Notes: a model not told the origin generated them from the letters alone. Positions 6,414-14,656 are shown, counted from the first letter of the stretch. The stretch is 20,517 bases of DNA from CAZPAH01 sp964584495 (GCA_964584495.1 CAZPAH010000044.1:1-20517), one strand, 5' to 3'. Numbers and translations are program-made.

Positions 6414-8411
6414 TTGAAAGAAATCAACCGTATCCGGGGCTGCAGGAAAGTGAAACGCGCTATTCTAAAAAGGGTTACAACTTTGAAGATCTCAGCCGTT
6501 TGGGTGATGGTGCTCGCCCTGGTTGCACTTTGCAACGATGCTTTCGCTAACTCCTTGGATAATATAGAAAATTCGACCCTCAGGCGCTACACCGCATCCG
6601 AGCTGGAGAGGGGAGCGCCGTCGCTCGATATCACCTCGAAAGTTCTTTACAGGGAAGCTCTTGTAACCCTAGAGAAGGGGAATTGGGAAGCGGCCAGGGA
6701 AAAGCTGCTCCTGTCGGCCTCCCTCTCCGGAGAATACAGCGCCCCGCTCTTCACCCTTGCAAGGATAGAGCTGCTGCACGCCCATCCCGATTTCCTCTTT
6801 CACCTGCTCGGTGGCATCACGCGGGAGATGCGATCGTTTCATGGGCAGTCGCTGGCCGCGGCGAACGCCGTGGTTCTTATTGCATCCGCGCTGCTGATAT
6901 CGCTCCTGATCGTACTGGTTATGCTGCTCGCCAGGTACTGGACCCTACTCGACCATAAGGTCCGGGAGACGTACTCGAAGAAGTTCGCCTTTCCCGACAG
7001 GCGGGCCGTCAGTTTCCTCCTTGTCGCCGGGCTTCTTTTCATGCGCCTGGGATTGGCCATCTACCTGGCCCTGCTGATAATCCTTCTATGGAATATTATG
7101 AACCGCAGGGAGAAAAGCACGGTCGCGACCCTCGCCTCCCTGCTGACCGTCATATCGATCCTCTCGCCCCTCTCCAACAGGCTGGCTCCGGCCGTTGACG
7201 TAGGCAGCATCACAAGGCGACTCTCCATGATCGACGAGAGAGGATCGGATACGAACCTGATTAATTCCGTAAGCGAAATCGATGATCCCGCTTTCCGTGC
7301 GGAGAAGGACTTTGCGATCGGCACTCTCCTGTACAGGCTCGACAGGCTCGATGAGGCGAAAACCTACCTTCTCAGCAGCGTGTCGATAAGAGGCGACATG
7401 CCCGGCGCATATCTCAACCTGGGAAACGTCTATTTCAAGCAGGCGGATTATACGAGGGCTCTGGCAGGTTACAGGAACGTGCTCGCGATCGATTCGACCA
7501 GCACGCTGGCCTATTACAATATCGGCCAGACCTACATAAAGATGATGCTCTTCGCCGAATCGAGCTCCGCCCTGAAGAAAGCGAACGAGCTGGGAATAGA
7601 CGGATTCAGACGTCTCAAGCCGGCTACTCACCTTAAGAACCTGCCTGTCTACGATACGGGCTTTACGCCTTCCGACCTCTGGAATATCTCGATCCGCGAA
7701 GGCAAAGGAAGAAGCCGGGTGCTGCTCGGCGAGATCGTTCATCGATCTGTTCTATTTCCTTTCCAATGGGTCGGCTTTCTCATCATCGGCGCCTTCATCT
7801 GCGCAATTTTCCTGGGTAAGGCGAGGCCGGCCCTTTGGCAGGTTTCGAAATGCGATAACTGCGGGCGGGCCACATGCAGCGAATGCGCCGACACCGAAAC
7901 CGGCATCAACCTCTGCAGGGAATGCTCGGGAGTGATAAATGGGCTTACAAGCGTCAAAGTGATGGAGGCGTTGCTCCGTCATAAGAGACGTAGAATCTCG
8001 GCTGCCCGCAAATCTAGAACGAGATGGCTGCTCGTCGCGATACCGGGTGGAGTGCAGATATTTCACGGCAACATTCTACGCGGGCTGTTCTCGGCCCTCC
8101 TGGGAAGCGCCGCTCTATTGACCCTGGCCTGGACCGGCCCGTATTTCAAAGATCCTGGAGTTATAAATATCTCCGTTCCGATCTGGAAGATAGTAGCGCC
8201 CCTATCCGTCATGGCGTTCCTCTGGCTCGCCGCCATAAGAACGAAACCGCCGCAGGAGACGAGAAAAATACGCATACTGCCGACCGATTTCCAGGTCGAG
8301 GCCGGTAAAGCCGAGGATAGGCCCGATCGCTCCCCCGATAGGAGAAACCCCGGCCCTTCCGCCGCGGAGAAGATCGAGGATCCGTTCGGAGCATTTCTGG
8401 ATACACTGTAG
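6414..8411 (+). CDS. Membrane protein with TPRs and a cytoplasmic-type zinc ribbon
   Basis: Not a named family. Counting from the TTG at 6414 (665 aa): a signal-like segment at 24-46 (LKISAVW...CNDAFA), a helical stretch at 75-125, hydrophobic segments at about 148-173, 200-228 and 238-258, and TPR units at about 297-393 (e.g. GAYLNLGNVYFKQADYTRAL). Then come a hydrophobic segment at 449-468, a six-cysteine zinc ribbon (C480, C483, C488, C491, C501, C504), two more hydrophobic segments (about 553-575 and 590-608) and a polar tail. The start is uncertain: TTG 6414 has no clear ribosome site, GTG 6450 has AGGA very close, and TTG 6483 has AGGG eight bases upstream and would begin right at the signal segment. 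The stop is 12 bases before the DUF4388 gene, so the two are probably co-transcribed. Function unknown. Confidence 0.8.
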   Translation: MKEINRIRGCRKVKRAILKRVTTLKISAVWVMVLALVALCNDAFANSLDNIENSTLRRYTASELERGAPSLDITSKVLYREALVTLEKGNWEAAREKLLLSASLSGEYSAPLFTLARIELLHAHPDFLFHLLGGITREMRSFHGQSLAAANAVVLIASALLISLLIVLVMLLARYWTLLDHKVRETYSKKFAFPDRRAVSFLLVAGLLFMRLGLAIYLALLIILLWNIMNRREKSTVATLASLLTVISILSPLSNRLAPAVDVGSITRRLSMIDERGSDTNLINSVSEIDDPAFRAEKDFAIGTLLYRLDRLDEAKTYLLSSVSIRGDMPGAYLNLGNVYFKQADYTRALAGYRNVLAIDSTSTLAYYNIGQTYIKMMLFAESSSALKKANELGIDGFRRLKPATHLKNLPVYDTGFTPSDLWNISIREGKGRSRVLLGEIVHRSVLFPFQWVGFLIIGAFICAIFLGKARPALWQVSKCDNCGRATCSECADTETGINLCRECSGVINGLTSVKVMEALLRHKRRRISAARKSRTRWLLVAIPGGVQIFHGNILRGLFSALLGSAALLTLAWTGPYFKDPGVINISVPIWKIVAPLSVMAFLWLAAIRTKPPQETRKIRILPTDFQVEAGKAEDRPDRSPDRRNPGPSAAEKIEDPFGAFLDTL

Positions 8412-8423
8412 AAAGGGCTATCG

Positions 8424-9566
8424 ATGGCGCTCGAGGGAAACGCAAAAGATTTCGGACTGAGCGAGATATTCCAGCTGATCTCCATCCAGCAGAAATCGGG
8501 CATGCTCTCAATCTCCGCAGAGGAAAGCATGGCGATCTTCTTCAGGGAGGGAATGATAATCTCGACCCGCGACAGGCGCAACCGGACAAGGGACCGCCTG
8601 AAGGATTACCTCCTCAGATACGGTTTCATCGAACGTGACGAGATGAACAACCTCCAGCAGATCCAGACTGAATCGAACATGGATCTGACCGACATCCTTC
8701 TTTCGGAGAAATATTTCTCCAAGGAGGAGCTGCAGACCATATTCAACGACCAGATATACGAATCGATCCAGGAAGTCCTCAGCTGGCCGAAGAGCCATTA
8801 CAAGTTCATTACCGGCATGCACGTCCTGTCCGGCGTAAAATCTTTCGCCTCGATCAAGGTTGAGGGCCTTCTCATGGAAAGCATGAGGAGGATCGATGAA
8901 TTCCCCGAAATGCTCAGGATATTCCCCTCCGAGGAGATGCTCCTCAAAAGGCTTCCAAAGCCCCCGGGCAAGGAGATCCGGCTCGAGAAGCACGAAGATG
9001 TCATCTACGAGATACTCTCGGATGAGCACAGTCTCGGCGAGGTCGTCTCCATCTCCAGGATGGCGAGGTTCTCGACCTACGAGGCCCTCAAGATGCTGCT
9101 GGAGAAAGGTCTGCTCGAGATAACGCAGAATGTTGTCAAGGAGGACGAAGAGGAAGAGGAAACGACCGTAAAGAGTAAAACGCGGAGGAAGAAGGGAAGG
9201 ATCGCGCCAGCGATCGCGGCCGTCCTTATACTTACGGCATGCTGCTCGATCGGTGAATACCTGGTTCCGCGCTTTCTCCCGCCCGGTTGGACACCGGCCT
9301 CCATCGCAGGAATCGACGATTCTCCCGTTACCGAAGACAGGTTCCTTGCCGGATCGCTCGGACAGCTACAGCTGAGGATGCTGGAAGGTTCCGTCAGGGA
9401 AAGCCTCGAGGAGTATATCGCATCGAGGGGATCGTATCCGGTTACCCTCGAGGTCCTCGTCGTAAGGAAATACATGAGCGAGAAAGTCCTCGAAAGCGTT
9501 AGAAGAAACGGCCTTATCTACAGAATGGATAGTAACGGAAGTTCATACACACTCAGGATGAATTAA
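8424..9566 (+). CDS. DUF4388 (PATAN) protein with a membrane segment and pseudopilin-like C-terminus
   Basis: 380 aa. Residues 1-130 match the DUF4388/PATAN pattern: MALEGNAKDFGLSEIFQLIS, then QKSGMLSI, AIFFREGMIISTRD, LLRYGFI and a second helical half with ILLSEKYFS and EVLSWPKSHYKF. Residues 185-236 look like a small helical winged-helix-like module. An acidic run (239-246) and a basic run (250-258) precede one hydrophobic segment (259-280). The outer part (305-380) resembles the globular end of GspG-type pseudopilins: SLEEYIASRGSYP, then a LVVRKYM segment, YRMDSNGSSYTLRMN at the end. PATAN domains occur in bacterial signalling and motility proteins; the pseudopilin likeness is my inference. 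AAAGGG between the upstream stop and the ATG is the ribosome site. The stop overlaps the convergent deacetylase gene. Confidence 0.8.
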   Translation: MALEGNAKDFGLSEIFQLISIQQKSGMLSISAEESMAIFFREGMIISTRDRRNRTRDRLKDYLLRYGFIERDEMNNLQQIQTESNMDLTDILLSEKYFSKEELQTIFNDQIYESIQEVLSWPKSHYKFITGMHVLSGVKSFASIKVEGLLMESMRRIDEFPEMLRIFPSEEMLLKRLPKPPGKEIRLEKHEDVIYEILSDEHSLGEVVSISRMARFSTYEALKMLLEKGLLEITQNVVKEDEEEEETTVKSKTRRKKGRIAPAIAAVLILTACCSIGEYLVPRFLPPGWTPASIAGIDDSPVTEDRFLAGSLGQLQLRMLEGSVRESLEEYIASRGSYPVTLEVLVVRKYMSEKVLESVRRNGLIYRMDSNGSSYTLRMN

Positions 9567-10443
9567 TTCCCGCTCGCGGAACCCTCTCTCTTTTAAAGAC
9601 GGGAACGAGGCCGGCGGTCGCGTTGATCGCCCTACCCTTCAAATCCTCCAACCAGAATAAACGGCCTCCTAGAAGCCTGGTTTTGATGGTAAAGGGCGTG
9701 TCGATCACCCAGACCCCCTCTCTCCTGAGCTCGTAGGGGGACAGGTTGGATGCTCTGCCGCGGGGGTACAAGGTGAATGCGGCGCTGTAGCCAGCGTCCG
9801 AGGCTTCCCGCGACACGACCCGGTTGGTCCTGCCGAAAGGAAATGAGAGGCTTTTAGCCTGAAGGCCTATGCCGCTTTCGATCGCCTCCTTCGATATTGA
9901 CAGCTCCCTACGAAGATCTTCGATTCCCAGCCTCGTCAGGTCCCTGTGCGAACAAGTATGGGATCCGAAGGAAAAGCCCCTCCCCGCCAGGTCTTTCACT
10001 ACGTCCCAGTCCATGTGCATGAACTTCCTGCCCGGTATCGGGAGCTCCCAGACGTTCTCCTTCCCGACAAAAGAGGTAACAAGGAAAATTAGGGCCGGAA
10101 TCCTCCTCCTCTCCAGTATCGGAACAGCCATCGAGCTGAAATTATCGTAACCATCGTCGAACGTCAGCAGGATCTCCCTGCCTCCGAGCTTCCTCTTCCC
10201 GTCGAGCCGCTCGAGAAAAGCCTCCTCCCCGATAAATCCGAATCCCGCTTCCAGCAGGGAGTCGATCTGGCGTTCGAACCTGGCCGGCGAGACCCATGTC
10301 CCTCCGAGCTCGAAATGAGTAACCTTGTGGTAGACCAGTACATGCGGCAACCGGGAAATAGGCCGGCCCCATCTTACTCTCCAAAAGACGTAGAGAAAGA
10401 CCGTTGCAATGACACCCGTTAAAACAACCGCCCCAACAATCAT
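9553..10443 (-). CDS. Membrane-anchored polysaccharide deacetylase (NodB/CE4 type)
   Basis: Metal-dependent deacetylase family acting on N- or O-acetyl groups of cell-wall or extracellular polysaccharide. The 296-residue protein starts with an uncleaved-looking anchor (IVGAVVLTGVIATVFLYVFW, residues 2-21), then LVYHKV, the catalytic/metal motif TFDDGYDN (94-101), SHTCSH (161-166, the HxxxH metal ligands) and FPFGR (201-205). All key residues are present, so it should be active; the substrate is not readable. Start: an in-frame ATG at 10500 lies inside dut. AGGAAG at 10458-10453, nine bases before the ATG at 10443-10441, supports the shorter form, which begins 13 bases after the dut stop. It is the last gene of the long minus-strand cluster and has no visible terminator; its stop lies inside the end of the opposing DUF4388 gene. 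Confidence 0.88.
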   Translation of the reverse strand: MIVGAVVLTGVIATVFLYVFWRVRWGRPISRLPHVLVYHKVTHFELGGTWVSPARFERQIDSLLEAGFGFIGEEAFLERLDGKRKLGGREILLTFDDGYDNFSSMAVPILERRRIPALIFLVTSFVGKENVWELPIPGRKFMHMDWDVVKDLAGRGFSFGSHTCSHRDLTRLGIEDLRRELSISKEAIESGIGLQAKSLSFPFGRTNRVVSREASDAGYSAAFTLYPRGRASNLSPYELRREGVWVIDTPFTIKTRLLGGRLFWLEDLKGRAINATAGLVPVFKRERVPRAGINSS

Positions 10444-10456
10444 TCCACGTAACTTC

Positions 10457-10915
10457 CTAGCCGGTATGACCGAATCCACCCGACCCTCTATCGGTGACAT
10501 CCAGCTTGTCCTTTTCGACCAGCTCCACGCCTGGCAGCCGGATGAAAACGATCTGGGCTATCCTGTCTCCACGGTGGACATCGAAAGGCCGGTCCCCGAA
10601 ATTGTAGAGTATCACGCCGACCTCGCCTCTATAATCGCTGTCGATCGTTCCCGGACTGTTAAGGAGTGAAATCCTCCGATTCAGGGCGAGCCCGCTCCTC
10701 GGTCGTATCTGCCCCTCGAAACCGACCGGTATGGAAAGTTCGATCCCCGAACCGACCATAACCGCCTGACCCGGTGCGATGACTATATCTTCCCCGCAGG
10801 CCGCGTAGATGTCGAACCCGCTCGAACCTCCGGTCATCCTCTCCAGATGAGGCAGGCCATCGTGGCTCGGCAGGTACTTGACCTCTATTCTCACGTTATC
10901 TTCCGCTTTTTTCAT
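10457..10915 (-). CDS. dut: dUTP diphosphatase (trimeric dUTPase)
   Basis: Hydrolyses dUTP to dUMP and pyrophosphate, keeping uracil out of DNA and feeding dTMP synthesis. All five trimeric dUTPase motifs are present in 152 residues: SGFDIYA (32-38), RPRSGLAL (71-78), NSPGTIDSDYRGEV (86-99, with the catalytic Asp92), RGDRIAQIVF (115-124) and RGSGGFGHTG at the very end. Length is typical. The ATG overlaps the TGA of the M16 peptidase gene as ATGA (4 bases), the usual sign of translational coupling. Confidence 0.97.
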   Translation of the reverse strand: MKKAEDNVRIEVKYLPSHDGLPHLERMTGGSSGFDIYAACGEDIVIAPGQAVMVGSGIELSIPVGFEGQIRPRSGLALNRRISLLNSPGTIDSDYRGEVGVILYNFGDRPFDVHRGDRIAQIVFIRLPGVELVEKDKLDVTDRGSGGFGHTG

Positions 10916-12219
10916 CTTACCTTCCGTTTTTCCGACCTGTCCTCTCGGCGTAGAAGCCGCTTTACGTCAAGTTCCCGAAGGGTGACCGGCCCGCAAGTCA
11001 CGAATGTAAGCCTATCGAACGAAAGGTACTCACGCGCCACCGATTGGACGCGCCGCAGACCAACCTTCTCTATCTCCCTGATAATTGAATGAACGGTCCT
11101 GAAACGCCCGTGGTAGAACTCGCTGCTGAAAAGCCTGAATAGCCGCGAATCGACATTTTCCGCGCCGAAGACGACGGAGCCCTTCATCTGCGACTTCACG
11201 CTTTCAAGCTCCTCCTCCCTTATGCCGTTCCTCCTGAGCTCGTCGAGCACATCGCGGAATATCCCGAGCGCCTCTCTGAGATTTTTCGGATCCACCGAAA
11301 AAAATGCGGTAAGGGCCCCGGTATCTTTCCAGAAACCGGCGTGACTGAAAACGGAGTACGCGAGACCGGCACTCTCTCTGAGACTTTGGAAAAGCCTCGA
11401 TGAGACTCCCCCACCCAGCGCGCCGGAGAGCATCAACAGGGGAAACCTGTCGGAACTTGACGGCGACGGAATCCTGGTGCCTATACAGACATGGGATTGA
11501 TTCCAGTCGTTCCTCCTGATAGAGCGTATCCTGCTGACCTCCCGGCTGACAACCCCCCTGGAGCGATCCCCCGCGCGGACGGAAAATTTGAATTTTCGGT
11601 CAAGCATCGATGCGACCTCTCCCACGGGGAGATTTCCTATGAAACCGAAGATCGTGTTTCCGGCTGTGTAGCACCTTCTGTGGAAAGCTACCAGCCTTCG
11701 CCTCGTGCAGCCGTCCAGGTCGGACAGCATCCCGGCGACAGGGTAGCCGAGCTGGTCTTCCGGGAACAGGGTCCTGTAAAAAAGCTCGTATGTGCACTCC
11801 TCGGGAGAATCGTTCACGCTCCTGATCTCCTCCCTTACGATCTTTCTCTCGGTTTCGAGAGCGGCCCGGGGGAATGATGGATAGAGGATAATATCGGCGA
11901 AGATATCGACCAGCTTGGGGAAATGCTCCTCGAGGACCTTCCCGTGATAACAGGTGGTTTCCTTGTCCGTGAACGCGTCCCAGTGCCCCCCGATGGATTC
12001 CAGGTCGAGGGCTATCTCCAATGCGCCTCGCCTGCCCGTTCCCCTGAAGACCATATGCTCGAGCAGATGCGAAAAACCCCTCTCCCTCGGTTTTTCGTCT
12101 CTCGAGCCCCTGGTGATCCAGACGCCGAAAGCAACCGTCGGTGAGACGGGATTCCGCTGGTATAGGAGGGTGGCCCCGGAGGCGAGGCGCACCTTTTTTG
12201 CACGAGGCAGTTTTAACAT
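10912..12219 (-). CDS. M16 family zinc peptidase (pitrilysin/processing-protease type)
   Basis: 435 aa. The inverted zinc motif HLLEH lies at 51-55, with the third ligand about 76 residues later in VREEIRS (Glu130/131), so the catalytic half is intact. The C-terminal half has the substrate-side motif GGGVSSRLFQSLRESAGLAYS typical of M16B subunits. Single-chain M16B proteins of this size act as dimers and degrade or trim peptides; the substrate here is unknown. An M16 gene just after pnp is common in bacteria (YmxG/MlpA in Bacillus, PepR in Streptomyces), and that context supports the call. It starts nine bases after the pnp stop, has no strong ribosome site of its own and overlaps dut by 4 bases, so its translation probably depends on the operon. 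Confidence 0.93.
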   Translation of the reverse strand: MLKLPRAKKVRLASGATLLYQRNPVSPTVAFGVWITRGSRDEKPRERGFSHLLEHMVFRGTGRRGALEIALDLESIGGHWDAFTDKETTCYHGKVLEEHFPKLVDIFADIILYPSFPRAALETERKIVREEIRSVNDSPEECTYELFYRTLFPEDQLGYPVAGMLSDLDGCTRRRLVAFHRRCYTAGNTIFGFIGNLPVGEVASMLDRKFKFSVRAGDRSRGVVSREVSRIRSIRRNDWNQSHVCIGTRIPSPSSSDRFPLLMLSGALGGGVSSRLFQSLRESAGLAYSVFSHAGFWKDTGALTAFFSVDPKNLREALGIFRDVLDELRRNGIREEELESVKSQMKGSVVFGAENVDSRLFRLFSSEFYHGRFRTVHSIIREIEKVGLRRVQSVAREYLSFDRLTFVTCGPVTLRELDVKRLLRREDRSEKRKVR

Positions 12220-12228
12220 ACGGCGGAC

Positions 12229-14301
12229 TTAGAGGAGAACTTTCCGGCTCAGCCTGATCTTGCCCTCCCTGTCGATTCCGATCACCTTTACATCGAGCTT
12301 CTGCCCGAGACTGAGGACATCCTCGACATGCTCTATTCTTTTCTTGTCGATCTCCGATATGTGGAGCAGCCCATCCTTGCCCGGAAGTATCTCAACGAAG
12401 GCTCCGAATGCTACGATCGATTTCACGGTTCCGTTGTAGACCTTGTCGAGTTCCGGCTCGGCGGTGATCATCTTGATCATATCCAGAGCCATGTCACCCG
12501 AGGCCTGATCTACGGCCGCAATCGATACCGTACCATCGTCCTCGACATCTATCTTGGCGCCCGTGGTGTCCTGGATATGCCTGATCATCTTGCCCCCCGG
12601 ACCTATGATCTCTCTGATCTTATCCACGGGGATCTTGATCTGGACTATCTTCGGAGCGTACGGAGATATCTCGCTCCGCGGAGCCGCGAGGACCTTCGAC
12701 ATCGTCTCGAGAATGCTGAGCCTTCCCAGACGGGCCTGCTCGATAGCATCCTCCATCACCTTTCGCGATATGCCGGAGATCTTCACATCCATCTGGAATC
12801 CGGTTATGCCTTCCTTGGTCCCGGTTACCTTGAAATCCATATCGCCCAGGTGATCCTCGAGACCGAGAATATCCGTGAGGACGGCGTATTTTTCGTTCTC
12901 CAAGATCAACCCCATGGCAACACCCGCAACCGCCTTCGACACTGGGACACCGGCATCCATAAGGGCGAGGGATCCTCCGCATACCGTCGCCATCGAGCTG
13001 GAGCCGTTGGATTCCATGATGTCGGAAACGACCCTGATCGTATATGGGAATTCTTCATCGGGCGGAAGAACCGGCTTCAAAGCCTTTTCCGCGAGTGCTC
13101 CATGCCCGATCTCCCTGCGGCCGGGGCCGCGGAAGAAGCCGACCTCGCCGACGCTGAAGGGTGGGAAATTATAATGGAGCATATATTTTTTCCAGGATTC
13201 CCCCTTTAGCCCGTCGATCCTTTGCTCGTCCTGAGAAGTCCCCAGTGTCGTAACGACGAGGCTCTGCGTCTCGCCCCTTGTGAACAGCGCGCTGCCGTGC
13301 GTTCTGGGAAGTACTCCAACCTCGCAAGTTATATCGCGGATCTCATCGTACTTTCTTCCATCGGTCCGCACCTTGTCATCGAGGATCATCTTCCTGACGG
13401 AAATACGTTCGAGATCCTGCATTATCTTTTTGATATCGCTTTCCGAATCGGGGAATTCCTCCCCGTACTTCTCCGCGGCCTCATCAACCAGATCGTCAAG
13501 CGCCTTCGCCCTTACGTGCTTGCCCTTGATCGAGCAGCGGCGGTAGACCTCCGCCGAGTAATCGGCGGTGAGCCTCCTATGCAGCTCCTCGTCCACCGGA
13601 ACGGAGGTCACCTCCCTTTTTGCCGGGACCTCGCACTCGGAAAGCAGCTCCCTTTGGAAGGCGTTGAACTGTCTTATCTTTTCGTGACCGTAATCGAGAG
13701 CTTCCATCAACCTCGACTCGGTGATCTCGTTCGCCGCTCCTTCCACCATGATGATGGATTCATCGGAACCGGCGATCACCAGCTCCAAACCGCCTTCTTC
13801 AACTTCGTCGAAGGTCGGATTGAAGATGAACCTGCCCTCTTTCTGACCTACACGTACTCCGCTGATTATACCGTTGAAGGGTATATCCGACAGATTGAGC
13901 GCGAGCGATGCGCCCAGGATCCCCAGAACATCCGCCTGATGCTGCTGGTCGCTGCTCAGCACCGTGCATGCGACCTGAACCTCATGCATGAATCCATCCG
14001 GGAACATAGGCCTGATCGGCCTGTCGATGAGACGGCAGCTCAGCGTTTCCCTCTCGCTCGGCCGTCCTTCCCTCTTGAAAAATCCGCCTGGAATCTTCCC
14101 GGCGGCATAGAACTTCTCCCTGTACTCCACGAACAGGGGGAAAAATCCCCTGTCGCTCTCCGCTCCTTTAGAAGACACCGCCGTAACGAGCACGGTGGTG
14201 CCTTCCTCTCCGACGAGAACCGATCCATCAGCCTGCTTGGCAATCCTGCCGGTCTCGAAAAAGAATTCTTTTTCATCGATTTTAAGTTTTTTCCTGATCA
14301 T
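12229..14301 (-). CDS. pnp: Polyribonucleotide nucleotidyltransferase (PNPase)
   Basis: Phosphorolytic 3'-5' exoribonuclease, a core enzyme of RNA decay. The 690-residue product has two RNase PH domains: the first with RPIRPMFPDGF, the second with RTDGRKYDEIR, GSALFTRGETQSL and the active-site DHLGDMDFKV. An alpha-helical linker lies between them. At the end are a KH domain (IIGPGGKMIRHIQ, about 553-612) and an S1 domain (GTVKSIVAFGAFVEI, about 618-690). Length and order are normal. Start: an in-frame TTG at 14319 overlaps the ribosome site itself; GGAGGA (14317-14312) lies ten bases before the ATG at 14301-14299. It follows rpsO across an 85-bp spacer with a hairpin, as in many bacteria, and likely shares rpsO transcripts. 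Confidence 0.98.
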   Translation of the reverse strand: MIRKKLKIDEKEFFFETGRIAKQADGSVLVGEEGTTVLVTAVSSKGAESDRGFFPLFVEYREKFYAAGKIPGGFFKREGRPSERETLSCRLIDRPIRPMFPDGFMHEVQVACTVLSSDQQHQADVLGILGASLALNLSDIPFNGIISGVRVGQKEGRFIFNPTFDEVEEGGLELVIAGSDESIIMVEGAANEITESRLMEALDYGHEKIRQFNAFQRELLSECEVPAKREVTSVPVDEELHRRLTADYSAEVYRRCSIKGKHVRAKALDDLVDEAAEKYGEEFPDSESDIKKIMQDLERISVRKMILDDKVRTDGRKYDEIRDITCEVGVLPRTHGSALFTRGETQSLVVTTLGTSQDEQRIDGLKGESWKKYMLHYNFPPFSVGEVGFFRGPGRREIGHGALAEKALKPVLPPDEEFPYTIRVVSDIMESNGSSSMATVCGGSLALMDAGVPVSKAVAGVAMGLILENEKYAVLTDILGLEDHLGDMDFKVTGTKEGITGFQMDVKISGISRKVMEDAIEQARLGRLSILETMSKVLAAPRSEISPYAPKIVQIKIPVDKIREIIGPGGKMIRHIQDTTGAKIDVEDDGTVSIAAVDQASGDMALDMIKMITAEPELDKVYNGTVKSIVAFGAFVEILPGKDGLLHISEIDKKRIEHVEDVLSLGQKLDVKVIGIDREGKIRLSRKVLL

Positions 14302-14311
14302 CCTGAGATAT

Positions 14312-14317
14312 TCCTCC
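14312..14317 (-). promoter_or_regulatory. Ribosome binding site that fixes the pnp start
   Basis: GGAGGA on the minus strand, ten bases before ATG 14301. The alternative TTG start (14319-14317) shares its last base with this site and can be dismissed. Confidence 0.7.
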
Positions 14318-14341
14318 AATCGTAATATCAGAAAACATTAT

Positions 14342-14379
14342 TCCCCGCCAAAGCCGCATATCTCGATATCTTTCGGGGA
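14342..14379 (-). promoter_or_regulatory. Hairpin in the rpsO-pnp spacer (possible processing site or attenuator)
   Basis: On the minus strand TCCCCG-AAAG (14379-14370) pairs with CTTT (14353-14350) and CGGGGA (14347-14342), leaving a two-base GG bulge on one side; the 16-base loop itself contains ATATC/GATAT. No T run follows directly (a TTTT comes about 12 bases later), so it is a poor terminator. In E. coli the pnp leader has an RNase III-cut hairpin used for autoregulation; the position here is similar. Confidence 0.5.
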
Positions 14380-14386
14380 TACGGTT

Positions 14387-14656
14387 CTACTTCCTAAGAT
14401 TTAGTTCCTGAATGAGTTCCCTGTACTTTTCTATCCTGTTTCTCTTCAGGTAATCTAGCAGTTTGCGCCTGCGGCCCACCATCTTCAAAAGTCCCCTTCT
14501 GGATGCGAAATCCTTGCTGTGAACCTTGAAGTGCTCGGTGAGAACGTTGATTCTTTCAGTCAGAAGCGCGATCTGGACTTCGGGGGATCCGGAATCCAAT
14601 TCATGCAACCGGTACTTTCCGATTACCGACTTCTTTACCTCTTTTTGCAGCGCCAT
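14387..14656 (-). CDS. rpsO: 30S ribosomal protein S15
   Basis: Primary-binding small-subunit protein that contacts 16S rRNA helices 20-22 and nucleates the central domain. The 89-residue length is the family standard. Conserved parts are visible: the HELDSGSPEVQIALLTERI segment, LTEHFKVHSKDFASRRGLL and the rRNA-binding GRRRKLLDYLKR near the end. AAGGAGGT (14670-14663) six bases before the ATG is the strongest ribosome site in the window, fitting a highly expressed ribosomal protein. It stands between ribF (134-bp gap with hairpins and a promoter-like TTGACA) and pnp (85 bp), so it probably has its own transcript start and structured leader. Confidence 0.98.
   Translation of the reverse strand: MALQKEVKKSVIGKYRLHELDSGSPEVQIALLTERINVLTEHFKVHSKDFASRRGLLKMVGRRRKLLDYLKRNRIEKYRELIQELNLRK

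Noticed and set aside
7086..7742. 218-codon minus-strand frame opposite the TPR/zinc-ribbon gene
   Set aside because: No domain or ribosome site; the plus frame has membrane segments, TPRs and paired cysteines.
9566..9605. TTCCCG...CGGGAA inverted repeat after the DUF4388 gene as a terminator
   Set aside because: Loop of about 26 bases and no T run after the second arm; it also lies inside the opposing gene.
13222..14325. 367-codon plus-strand open frame opposite pnp
   Set aside because: It mirrors the strongly conserved pnp codons; its translation shows no domain and has no ribosome site. A shadow of pnp.
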